Shown one piece after another: positions 17,157-24,334 of a stretch of DNA of 64,000 nucleotides. The notes under the pieces are model-generated. The model searched no databases. It worked only from the letters and a program-made list of their open reading frames with translations, and had not been told where the DNA came from. The stretch is from Erythrobacter crassostreae (GTDB taxonomy: Bacteria > Pseudomonadota > Alphaproteobacteria > Sphingomonadales > Sphingomonadaceae), in assembly GCF_019204045.1 (NCBI RefSeq), contig NZ_JAGSPC010000004.1, positions 1 to 64,000 on the forward strand, written 5' to 3'. The first letter of the stretch is position 1, and the number at the start of each line of letters is the position of its first letter. A program made the position numbers and the translations under genes.

Positions 17157-18524
17157 ATGCCGCCCTCTCTTCTCGATTTAAGGCGCTTGTTCAGAATGTT
17201 GTTGGCAGTCACTGCTTTGGCAGGCAGCCCATTGACTTTGGTCGATCCCATTGAGCGGCTGGATCAGCCGGTCGCTGCGCAGCAGGCGAGCTTAACACCG
17301 GCCCAACTCTTCCAGTTGGCAGAGGAAGCCGTCCAAAAGGGCGATCTGGAATTGGCGAAAACCGCCTATCGCGCACTTGCCGAGAACGCCGACATCGAAA
17401 TCCGTACAGAGGCGCGGTTCAGGCTCGCGATGCTGATTGCTGATCGAGACAAGAACTATTCAGACGCCGCAGTTCTGTTGCGTCAAATTCTTGATGAAAA
17501 GCCCGATGCGGCAAGGGTCCGGATCGAATTAGCGCGGATGCAATTGTTGCTTGGCAACCTGCGCAGCGCCGAGCGCGAATTCCGTGCAGCGCAAGCAGGT
17601 GGTTTGCCGCCCGACGTGGAACGTCTTGTGCGCTTCTACGCGCAGCAACTCTCGGCAGAAAAACCTATCGGCTTCAACTTCGAAGTTGCGATCGCCCCCG
17701 ATAGCAACATTAACCGAGCAACGAATTCCGAGACGCTCGGGACCATTATTGGCGATTTCACGCTCAGCGAAGACGCGCAGGCGAATTCTGGTGTGGGGCT
17801 GGCGCTGCGCGGTCAGGCGTCTGCGAAGCAGCGACTTGGCGAGGGCGCGGATCTGTTGGTTCGGGCCTCTGCGAGCGGAGATTTCTATCGGACCAACGAA
17901 TTCGATGATTACTCCGTCGTGGTTCAAGCCGGGCCCCAATACCGACTTGGGCGGGACCGCATAAACTTTTCGGCACTTGCAGGATGGAGGTGGTTTGGGC
18001 GCCAGCCGTTCTCCTTCACCTATGGAGCGAATGCCGAATATATCCACCCGCTCGGCAAGCGCGCGCAAGTGCGATTGAATGGAGCTATCACACATCGCGA
18101 TGATAGGCTTAATGCGAACCGATCTGCAGAAAATTTCGCGCTCACGGTCGGATATGATCGCGCGATTTCACAGCGTTTCGGAGTTGGGTTGAGGTTACAG
18201 GCCCAACGCGATGCTGCACGCGATGCGGGGTTCTCCACGGCTCTTGGCGGAGTGCAGGCCCTCGCATTTCGCGAGTTTGGCCAAACCACAGCAGTGGTGA
18301 ATGTCGGATATTCGCGGTTGGAGGCAGATCAACGCCTGCAGCTGTTTCCGGAAAGGCGGGTCGACAACCGCTATGCCGCATCGCTTGCCGGAACGTTTCG
18401 CGCGCTTCGGGTGGGGCGCTTCGCCCCGATCGTGCGCCTAAATTACGAACGCAATCAATCGACAGTCGAGATCAACGATTTCAGCCGCTTTGCAGCCGAG
18501 TTTGGAGTTACTGCCGCTTTCTGA
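17157..18524 (+). CDS. Surface lipoprotein assembly modifier (Slam, DUF560), outer-membrane translocon
   Basis: A 455-residue protein with an N-terminal hydrophobic signal (LLAVTALAGSPLTLV), then TPR-like helices (about 45-150; AQLFQLAEEAVQKGDLELA, VRIELARMQLLLGNLRSAE). A C-terminal beta-barrel runs from about 170 to a terminal Phe. FNFEVAIAPDSNINRAT at the domain junction is a strong Slam landmark. Slams (type XI secretion) move lipoproteins to the cell surface. The next gene encodes a lipoprotein with TbpB-like lobes, the expected client. The start at 17157 has no clear SD; ATG 17196 is an alternative. Confidence 0.85.
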   Translation: MPPSLLDLRRLFRMLLAVTALAGSPLTLVDPIERLDQPVAAQQASLTPAQLFQLAEEAVQKGDLELAKTAYRALAENADIEIRTEARFRLAMLIADRDKNYSDAAVLLRQILDEKPDAARVRIELARMQLLLGNLRSAEREFRAAQAGGLPPDVERLVRFYAQQLSAEKPIGFNFEVAIAPDSNINRATNSETLGTIIGDFTLSEDAQANSGVGLALRGQASAKQRLGEGADLLVRASASGDFYRTNEFDDYSVVVQAGPQYRLGRDRINFSALAGWRWFGRQPFSFTYGANAEYIHPLGKRAQVRLNGAITHRDDRLNANRSAENFALTVGYDRAISQRFGVGLRLQAQRDAARDAGFSTALGGVQALAFREFGQTTAVVNVGYSRLEADQRLQLFPERRVDNRYAASLAGTFRALRVGRFAPIVRLNYERNQSTVEINDFSRFAAEFGVTAAF

Positions 18525-18796
18525 CCGGACACACGGACAGGTTATGGCGCGGCAGCGCATTTGGAGTGCAATAAATCAGCCGGCGACACCTTCGCGGAAG
18601 CACAAATTGAGCGGAATTTTTGATAATATGGCGCACCTATAGAGTGCCAGAATTCCGCAACGAGGTCTTCCCTACGATTGACACTATTGCTAGCAACTTC
18701 AATGGCTTCAAATTGGCCAAGGGGCGGGCATCGAACAGTCTTCGATCTTCCGACAACTACGCAAAGTGAATGAGCGATACGAGGGCGGAAGAAAAA
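18525..18796 (+). promoter_or_regulatory. Intergenic region between Slam and its client
   Basis: A 272-bp non-coding stretch. No terminator, Fur-like box or clear promoter could be recognised. A weak 'attgacactattgctag' sits near 18680. Confidence 0.25.
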
Positions 18797-21427
18797 ATGG
18801 GCAAATATACTCTTCAAACTGCTGCTTCAGCTGCAAGCATGGCGTTTCTGCTGAGTGCATGCGGTGGCGGAGGGGTTAGCAGCACCCCGACGCCAATCTC
18901 ATCCCCGGCGCCTTCTCCATCTCCAACCCCGTCACCAACTCCCTCGCCAACCCCGCCTCCGACCGGGGTCAATGATGACCTGCTTGGCATACTTGAAAGT
19001 GAAACTTTCGCGAACGAGGGCGCGCGTATTACGGCGCGCTTCGATGCGAACGGCACCACTGGCACTGCAGACGGGATTACCGCGACCATAAGCTACGACG
19101 CGGATAGCGATAGCTACTCGCTTTCCTCGCCGGGCGGATCGATCACTTTCGGTCCAAGCGACATTGACCAGTCACAGTCGGACGACACAATCGTGGTCTA
19201 CGTACAGACCAACGGTACCACGACCCATTCACTAACTCTGACAAGAGCGGGAACTTCGGGTCCTTTGACATATCAGTATGTTGGCGGAGCTTTTTGGCAG
19301 ACTACAAATGAGGAAAGCCCAACGCTCGTAACCGGCTCACTTGATGCGCTGGTCTACGGCGCGCCAACCCCATTGGCAGCCATCCCGCAAACCGGCACCG
19401 CCAATTACGATATCGAGCTGATTGGCGCGAGGACGACATCGACGTCGATCAATCCGATGGCCGGTGCTGGGAGTGCTACTGTCGATTTTCCGACCGGGAC
19501 GATCCTGTTCCTTGGAACGATCACGCTGGGCGGCATTCAGGACGGCGGCGACTTTTTCGGCAAGGCTGATTTGTCGGCTGACGACAACACCTTTGTCGGA
19601 ACTTTCACATTTACTGATTTCCAGAGTTTCAACGGCGTCTTGCAAGGCAAGCTTTTCGGTCCCGCAGCCGAAGAAATCGGCGCCAGCTTTGCGACCACCG
19701 ATGGAACCGGCGCGGTCGCTGTTGGCGCGATTCTGGGCAGGCGCGGCGGCGGCGATCCGCCTAACACACAGTTTGAACCTGTCAGTGGTGTCGCGAGGCT
19801 TGAAAACAGCCAGACATTTGTAGCGCAGGAAACAGTGCTTGAAGCGGACATCGCTGGTCAAGACGGATTCATCCAGGACCTTGGTGCATTCAGCAATATC
19901 ACGACCAGCACAGGTCCCCTCGGAATCCGGTATGATGCCGATCAGGATCGATATGTGCTGTTCAATGATGACCGCAGTCTGATTTTTAGCGGCAGTGATC
20001 CCTTGAACAACCTGCTCGGCGGAAGCGAAAGTTCGTCCCTCACGACATTCGCTTTTGATCCTTCATTCGGTCAGCGCGAGACTGAATTTGTGCGTCATCG
20101 CAGCTGGCTTTTTGCGCGCGGGACCGGGAGCATCGCCGAAACACGTTTTGGACATCACGTATTCGGTTTTGCAACCGCGGATGCGGCCATCGCACGCACC
20201 GGGAGCGCGGGGTATGCGATCCGCGTGGATGGAACGGCGATCGACGATGCGTTCCGTAATACGATGGGCTTTAACGGCGCCGGCGACTTTTTCGTCGATC
20301 TTGAGACCGGAGAAATATCCGCTTTCGCCGAGCTCGACTATGGCGAGAACACAATAAATGCGGCGATCACAGCCGAGACGCGGCGCGGATCATTCCGCTT
20401 TGCAGGTGATCTTTCGGCAGCCCAGAATGCCTTCGACGGCACCGTCACATTGGACGGCCTCGGTGACTACACTGGTGCCGGCAGCGGCCAATTCTTCGGG
20501 CCAAACGCCGAAGAGGTCGGAGGAACCTTTACTGCAAGCAGAGGCGCGGGTGGTTCGCTGGTCGGTGGCTTTGCCGGCTTGCTCGATGGCTCCGTCACCG
20601 ATCCAAATGCGCCAGATGTGACGTTGGCTGATTATAATTGGTCAAGCGACTTGCCCTTTTATGTCCAGCAAACGGCGCAGTTCCGCAGCGATGTGACGGG
20701 CTTCCGGTTTGATCCAGACACCGGCAATTACATTGTCGAGCTCGCTCCTATTGGGGGCACAACCGTCGACAACGCGGTCTTTGCGCCAGCAGACGCCGAT
20801 GCGGCTGAAAGCACGCCCACGCTCGATGCAAGAACCATCAATGCTGGCGCAGATGCCACGTTGACCCGCTTGAGAATTCCAAGCAGCACTCCAGCAATCG
20901 ATCTGACCTACACCTCTTTCGCAGAGGTCGGACAACGACAGTTTTCCTCCGGGGAGAATTTCAATGATCGGGCCTATATCGTCTACGGCCTGCCTACCCG
21001 GCAAATGCCGCGGACGGGCGAAGGGGCCTATTCGGGCATAGCAGTCGGTTTTGCGGCTGTGCGCGAGTTTGAAACCCAAGGGATCGACAATTTCAATTTC
21101 ACCGGGAGCAGCGGTCTCACTGCGAATTTCGGTGACGGAACTTTCGATCTCACCATCAGCTCGCTGGTCGGTACCTTCGAAGACCAAGGCTTCGCCCGCG
21201 GCACATCGTTCGATGGCAATTTCGCTGATATCAACTTCACCGGCAGTATCGTCGGAACCGATCTGGTTCCAACGATATCAGGGAACGGCTTTTCGTTCCG
21301 GGGCGGGTTCTTCGGCCCGGATGCAGCCGAATTCGGCGGTGTGTTCGACGTATTCCAAAACTTCCAACGCGGCGGTTTTGAATACAACATAGACATGGAC
21401 GGCATCGTGGTGGGCGAACGCGACTGA
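18797..21427 (+). CDS. Slam-dependent surface lipoprotein with three TbpB-like barrel lobes
   Basis: This is an 876-residue protein from ATG 18797; an in-frame ATG at 18770 is possible. It has a signal peptide with lipobox (AFLLSACGGGG), then a Pro/Ser/Thr-rich linker (SPTPSPTPSPTPPPT). Three similar lobes follow, each ending with the TbpB barrel signature: LFGPAAEEIGASF (about 19652-19690), FFGPNAEEVGGTF (about 20491-20529) and FFGPDAAEFGGVF (about 21307-21345). Known TbpB has two lobes. The protein should be displayed on the cell surface by the upstream Slam. No host transferrin is expected for this bacterium, so the ligand is unknown; haem, metals or a surface polymer are possible. Confidence 0.82.
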   Translation: MGKYTLQTAASAASMAFLLSACGGGGVSSTPTPISSPAPSPSPTPSPTPSPTPPPTGVNDDLLGILESETFANEGARITARFDANGTTGTADGITATISYDADSDSYSLSSPGGSITFGPSDIDQSQSDDTIVVYVQTNGTTTHSLTLTRAGTSGPLTYQYVGGAFWQTTNEESPTLVTGSLDALVYGAPTPLAAIPQTGTANYDIELIGARTTSTSINPMAGAGSATVDFPTGTILFLGTITLGGIQDGGDFFGKADLSADDNTFVGTFTFTDFQSFNGVLQGKLFGPAAEEIGASFATTDGTGAVAVGAILGRRGGGDPPNTQFEPVSGVARLENSQTFVAQETVLEADIAGQDGFIQDLGAFSNITTSTGPLGIRYDADQDRYVLFNDDRSLIFSGSDPLNNLLGGSESSSLTTFAFDPSFGQRETEFVRHRSWLFARGTGSIAETRFGHHVFGFATADAAIARTGSAGYAIRVDGTAIDDAFRNTMGFNGAGDFFVDLETGEISAFAELDYGENTINAAITAETRRGSFRFAGDLSAAQNAFDGTVTLDGLGDYTGAGSGQFFGPNAEEVGGTFTASRGAGGSLVGGFAGLLDGSVTDPNAPDVTLADYNWSSDLPFYVQQTAQFRSDVTGFRFDPDTGNYIVELAPIGGTTVDNAVFAPADADAAESTPTLDARTINAGADATLTRLRIPSSTPAIDLTYTSFAEVGQRQFSSGENFNDRAYIVYGLPTRQMPRTGEGAYSGIAVGFAAVREFETQGIDNFNFTGSSGLTANFGDGTFDLTISSLVGTFEDQGFARGTSFDGNFADINFTGSIVGTDLVPTISGNGFSFRGGFFGPDAAEFGGVFDVFQNFQRGGFEYNIDMDGIVVGERD

Positions 21428-21461
21428 TTTCAGTGCCGGGCTAAATGCCCTGATCGTCGGT

Positions 21462-21950
21462 TAGGGTGCGAGGGTGATGCGGCGCTTCGCCCATTTCTCG
21501 CCAACCGGCCAGTGCGTTCCGATGTTTCAACTCATCTCAGCAGATCAACTGCGTAGTGGTATGATTTAAGTCGGCTCTCCGCCGCGCTTGCCTGGTGCTG
21601 TAGATGTGCTCGCTGAATGCAGGAGCGAGTCCTCGCGTAAGACTTCGCAGCAATAATGGAGCAGATTCGGTCCGCGGGCCTTATGTGATCACAGGTTTCA
21701 GTGAGTGAGCCGGTTGACCAGATGTGAGGCGTTAGGCAGCGGAACTTGTGCATCGATCAGGGTGCCGAGAAGAAAAACTGCAAGCGCCATTGTCTCTGGC
21801 GCCAACGCCTCACGGTTCGCCCTCGCAGATGATTGTAAGCAGCCTACGGTTCTGAGTTGCAAGCCGCAGAGCCGCGACAGATTAGGAGATCGTAGGTTAA
21901 GCGCCCTCCGGGATGCCGGCTGTATCGCCTCAAGGCTCTCGATAACGGCC
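21462..21950 (+). pseudogene. Highly decayed IS6 transposase relic
   Basis: Base-level similarity to the intact element is visible without an open frame. 'tctcgccaaccggccagtgc' matches 'cctcgcaaaccagccagtcc', 'ggagcagattcggtcc' matches 'tggaaccgatttggtcc', and 'attgtctctggcg' matches 'attacctctggcg'. Homology is good to about 21805 and weak beyond. Multiple frameshifts and substitutions show that it is old. It lies between the Slam client and the thiopeptide-type cluster. Confidence 0.6.
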
Positions 21951-22355
21951 GGCAAATGACGATCAAGTTCCAACCCCGTTCAAGATGGATAGTCTCTTTT
22001 TACCTTTGGCCGCTCCGACCGAAAATATGCTCAACTGAATAGATTATGCGGACTGTCAGTTATTTCGAATTTGTGTACAATGTTTATTGTTGCGCAGGCC
22101 TGTAATAATAAAATAGAGCTACGGTTAATTAATTTCGCATTTTTAAATTTGCCACAGGTCGAACTATTTCGGTTCGACCCTTATGTCATTCTCAAAAACA
22201 TTCGTATTGAAATATATTACCCATGTAATACGGTCATGTCGTGAGTGATTGTAATAAACTATATTCATACCAAACTTGATCAAAATAAATTCTTGTTTAA
22301 GAATGGATTCGTTTTCCTACATCCAGTGGGAAAGCATAAGCCTGAGGAGGTAAAT
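21951..22355 (+). promoter_or_regulatory. AT-rich upstream region of the peptide precursor gene
   Basis: About 400 bp without a gene, clearly more AT-rich than the surroundings from about 22020. It must contain the promoter for the precursor gene, but I cannot assign -35/-10 boxes with confidence. The SD gaggagg at 22344-22350 lies five bases before the precursor ATG. Confidence 0.45.
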
Positions 22356-22535
22356 ATGAAAAATGCTGAATTAGATATTTCATTTGATTTAGACGATCTC
22401 GGAGATCTCGGCGACTTTGAAGTCGTGTCACTTGGTGATGCGATGGCTATGCCGGAAACTGGTGCATCTAGCGGCATCAGTTCTTGCAACTCGTCGTCTT
22501 GCTGCCTCTCGACGTCGACTTGTCAGCTCACCTAA
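22356..22535 (+). CDS. Thiopeptide-type RiPP precursor peptide
   Basis: A 59-residue peptide behind a near-perfect SD (gaggagg, spacing 5). The leader (1-37) is acidic, with LDISFDLDDLGDLGDFEVV and then LGDAMAMPETGA. The core begins at S38 in the junction ETGA/SS and is almost entirely Ser, Thr and Cys: Ser at 38, 39, 42, 43, 46-48, 52 and 54, Cys at 44, 49, 50 and 56, Thr at 53, 55 and 59. Thiopeptide precursors such as TbtA and TclE also end their leaders at 'GA' before a Ser. S48 is followed by two Cys, like the second pyridine-forming Ser in known thiopeptides. S38 to S48 has the 1-to-11 spacing that I recall for TbtA. The start is chosen by the SD; longer in-frame starts exist. Confidence 0.88.
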   Translation: MKNAELDISFDLDDLGDLGDFEVVSLGDAMAMPETGASSGISSCNSSSCCLSTSTCQLT

Positions 22536-22544
22536 GGCGAATAC

Positions 22545-22582
22545 TGGGTGACTGGCTTTGATTTATCTGGGTCAGTCACCCA
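22545..22582 (+). terminator. Hairpin behind the precursor gene, probable attenuator
   Basis: A perfect 10-bp stem tgggtgactg/cagtcaccca lies 9 bp after the precursor stop and is followed by 'atttcatcatc', a poor T-run. Partial termination here would give more precursor mRNA than enzyme mRNA, a common arrangement in RiPP operons. The 290 bp to the next gene (22583-22872) are AT-rich, hold no gene, and could contain a second promoter. Confidence 0.6.
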
Positions 22583-22872
22583 ATTTCATCATCATGCGCT
22601 TCGGCTTGATGTGGGTTTGGATTGAAAATAGTATATTACATTCAAAGTTCATCAAACGAGATGATCTGGTTTGTGGATTTCAATATTAATTTGGATTGTG
22701 GATGGGCTTGATTCGATAGCTCTTAGTAAATTGTTCGTATGAGATTCAAAAAATTTGATTTTCGAACTATTGAAGTTTCCAGACTCAATTAGAAATTTCA
22801 TATTCTTCATTGACGCCGATCAGATTAAGTGTTTGATTGCATTTAGTCATTGGGTCGGGAGCAGAATCAATA

Positions 22873-23604
22873 ATGTCAAAAGGCGTTGCCCTAGAGATTG
22901 TTGGTCTACAAAAAAGTTATCCTGACGCATTAGCGTTATCGAATGTTTCACTTCAAATTGAAAATGGTCAAGCCGTTGGTATTATTGGGCCAAACGGAGC
23001 GGGTAAGACGACGTTAATTGAAATAATCATGGGTCTTACCAAGCCTGACTTGGGGTCTGTTTCAATCAATGGCCAAGATATTCGTGATGATGCCAATTTG
23101 ACCGCTACCCTTGGGGTGCAGTTGCAAGAGGCAAACCTCTTTCCCCGTGTGACAGTGGGCAAATATATAGACCTCTTCGGCAAGCTCTACGATACTCAGG
23201 CCAATCGCGATAAGATCTTGGCCGATCTCGATTTACTTAGCCATGTCGATAAGAAGTTTGGCGATTTATCGGGCGGCCTGAAGCAGCGTGTTTTGCTGGC
23301 TTTGTCTCTCATCAACAATCCGGACATCCTGCTGCTCGATGAGCCTACGACGGGTCTTGATCCTGTTGCGCGCGAAGACTTGTGGTCCTTCATAAAGGAG
23401 TGGCACGTCGGGTCGCGAACTCTGCTTTTGACGTCCCATTTTATGGATGAGGTTGAGCGGCTTTGCGACCGGGTGGTTGTGCTGAATCGAGGGCGGGTGG
23501 TCGCCGATGACACCGTGCCGAACCTGCTGTCGCATGCGCCGGCCGGCAAGGATACCTTGCAATCAGCCTATTCATTTCTGCTGGAGGGGGTTGGGCATGA
23601 ATAG
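22873..23604 (+). CDS. ABC transporter ATP-binding protein (ABC-2 type exporter)
   Basis: A 243-residue ATPase with Walker A GPNGAGKTT, Q-loop LGVQLQEANLF, signature LSGGLKQR, Walker B ILLLDEPTTGLDP and H-loop TSHFMDE. It pairs with the permease that overlaps its 3' end by 8 bp. Its place directly after the precursor and before the modification enzymes suggests export of, or self-protection against, the peptide product. The ATG at 22873 gives the normal N-terminus (SKGVALEIVGLQKSY). Confidence 0.9.
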   Translation: MSKGVALEIVGLQKSYPDALALSNVSLQIENGQAVGIIGPNGAGKTTLIEIIMGLTKPDLGSVSINGQDIRDDANLTATLGVQLQEANLFPRVTVGKYIDLFGKLYDTQANRDKILADLDLLSHVDKKFGDLSGGLKQRVLLALSLINNPDILLLDEPTTGLDPVAREDLWSFIKEWHVGSRTLLLTSHFMDEVERLCDRVVVLNRGRVVADDTVPNLLSHAPAGKDTLQSAYSFLLEGVGHE

Positions 23605-24328
23605 CCGTGCGTTAATCGCGTTTTCACTGTTCGAGCTGTCGCTTTTTTTCAAAGCTTTTCTGGCGGTTCTGTTTACGTTCGTGATGCCTTGTGTGATTTT
23701 GGCGGTGGTCGTTTCTTCAAGCGAAGACCCTGTCGCGATGGCGACAGAACTTGTGCCTGTTCTGGTTGGTTTGATCATCGTTTTTGTGGCGGTGTTTACG
23801 CTGGCGGTTCAGCTCGTGATCTACACAGAGACGGGGTTCTATAAGAGGCTTCTCGTCACGTATATCGACAGCACTGCAATCGCGCTTTCCAACGCGATCA
23901 GGGGGTATTCTGTTGTCTTGATTGGCCTGACGTTGATCCTGGCCGAATGCCTGATTTTGACCGGTGTTTTCCCTGACATCAATATCTTCTGGGGTCTTGT
24001 TGCCATTCTCATCGGGGGCGGCGGGTTCTTCTTGCTCGCCATAATACCGGCCTGTTTCGTGAAGAGCGCCAATACGATGTTCACGATGTCTACCGTTCTT
24101 AGTTACGTCATTATTTTCTTCTCTGGAACGATGCCTCCGTTTGGTGGGATCGGAATTGCAGTCAACGTGATTTCGCAATTCATGCCTGGGTACCATTTGC
24201 TTGGCGTCCTTCGCGCCGGTTTCGAAGGGGACCTGCTGACCACAAGCGCCATGATTAGCACCGCCTATATGCTGGGTTGCGCCGCGCTCGGTATTTTTGT
24301 GGTGCGTCGTAACCTGAGCTGGAGATAG
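23597..24328 (+). CDS. ABC-2 type permease
   Basis: A 243-residue membrane protein with about six transmembrane helices (FKAFLAVLFTFVMPCVILAVV first). The ATG at 23597 lies inside the end of the ATPase gene, so the two are translationally coupled. The region with FSGTMPPFGG and the last helices fits the ABC-2 fold. With the ATPase it forms a drug- or peptide-type exporter for the cluster. Substrate and direction are inferred from context. Confidence 0.85.
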   Translation: MNSRALIAFSLFELSLFFKAFLAVLFTFVMPCVILAVVVSSSEDPVAMATELVPVLVGLIIVFVAVFTLAVQLVIYTETGFYKRLLVTYIDSTAIALSNAIRGYSVVLIGLTLILAECLILTGVFPDINIFWGLVAILIGGGGFFLLAIIPACFVKSANTMFTMSTVLSYVIIFFSGTMPPFGGIGIAVNVISQFMPGYHLLGVLRAGFEGDLLTTSAMISTAYMLGCAALGIFVVRRNLSWR

Positions 24329-24334
24329 GTTGCG

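Noticed and set aside
21698..21973. A 91-residue leftward open frame
   Set aside because: It overlaps sequence aligning to the IS6 transposase on the other strand, and has no recognisable domain or SD.
22356..22535. Plain linear azole peptide (microcin B17 type) interpretation
   Set aside because: A LanB subunit and two SpaB_C proteins are not needed for that class; the thiopeptide or goadsporin-like classes explain them.
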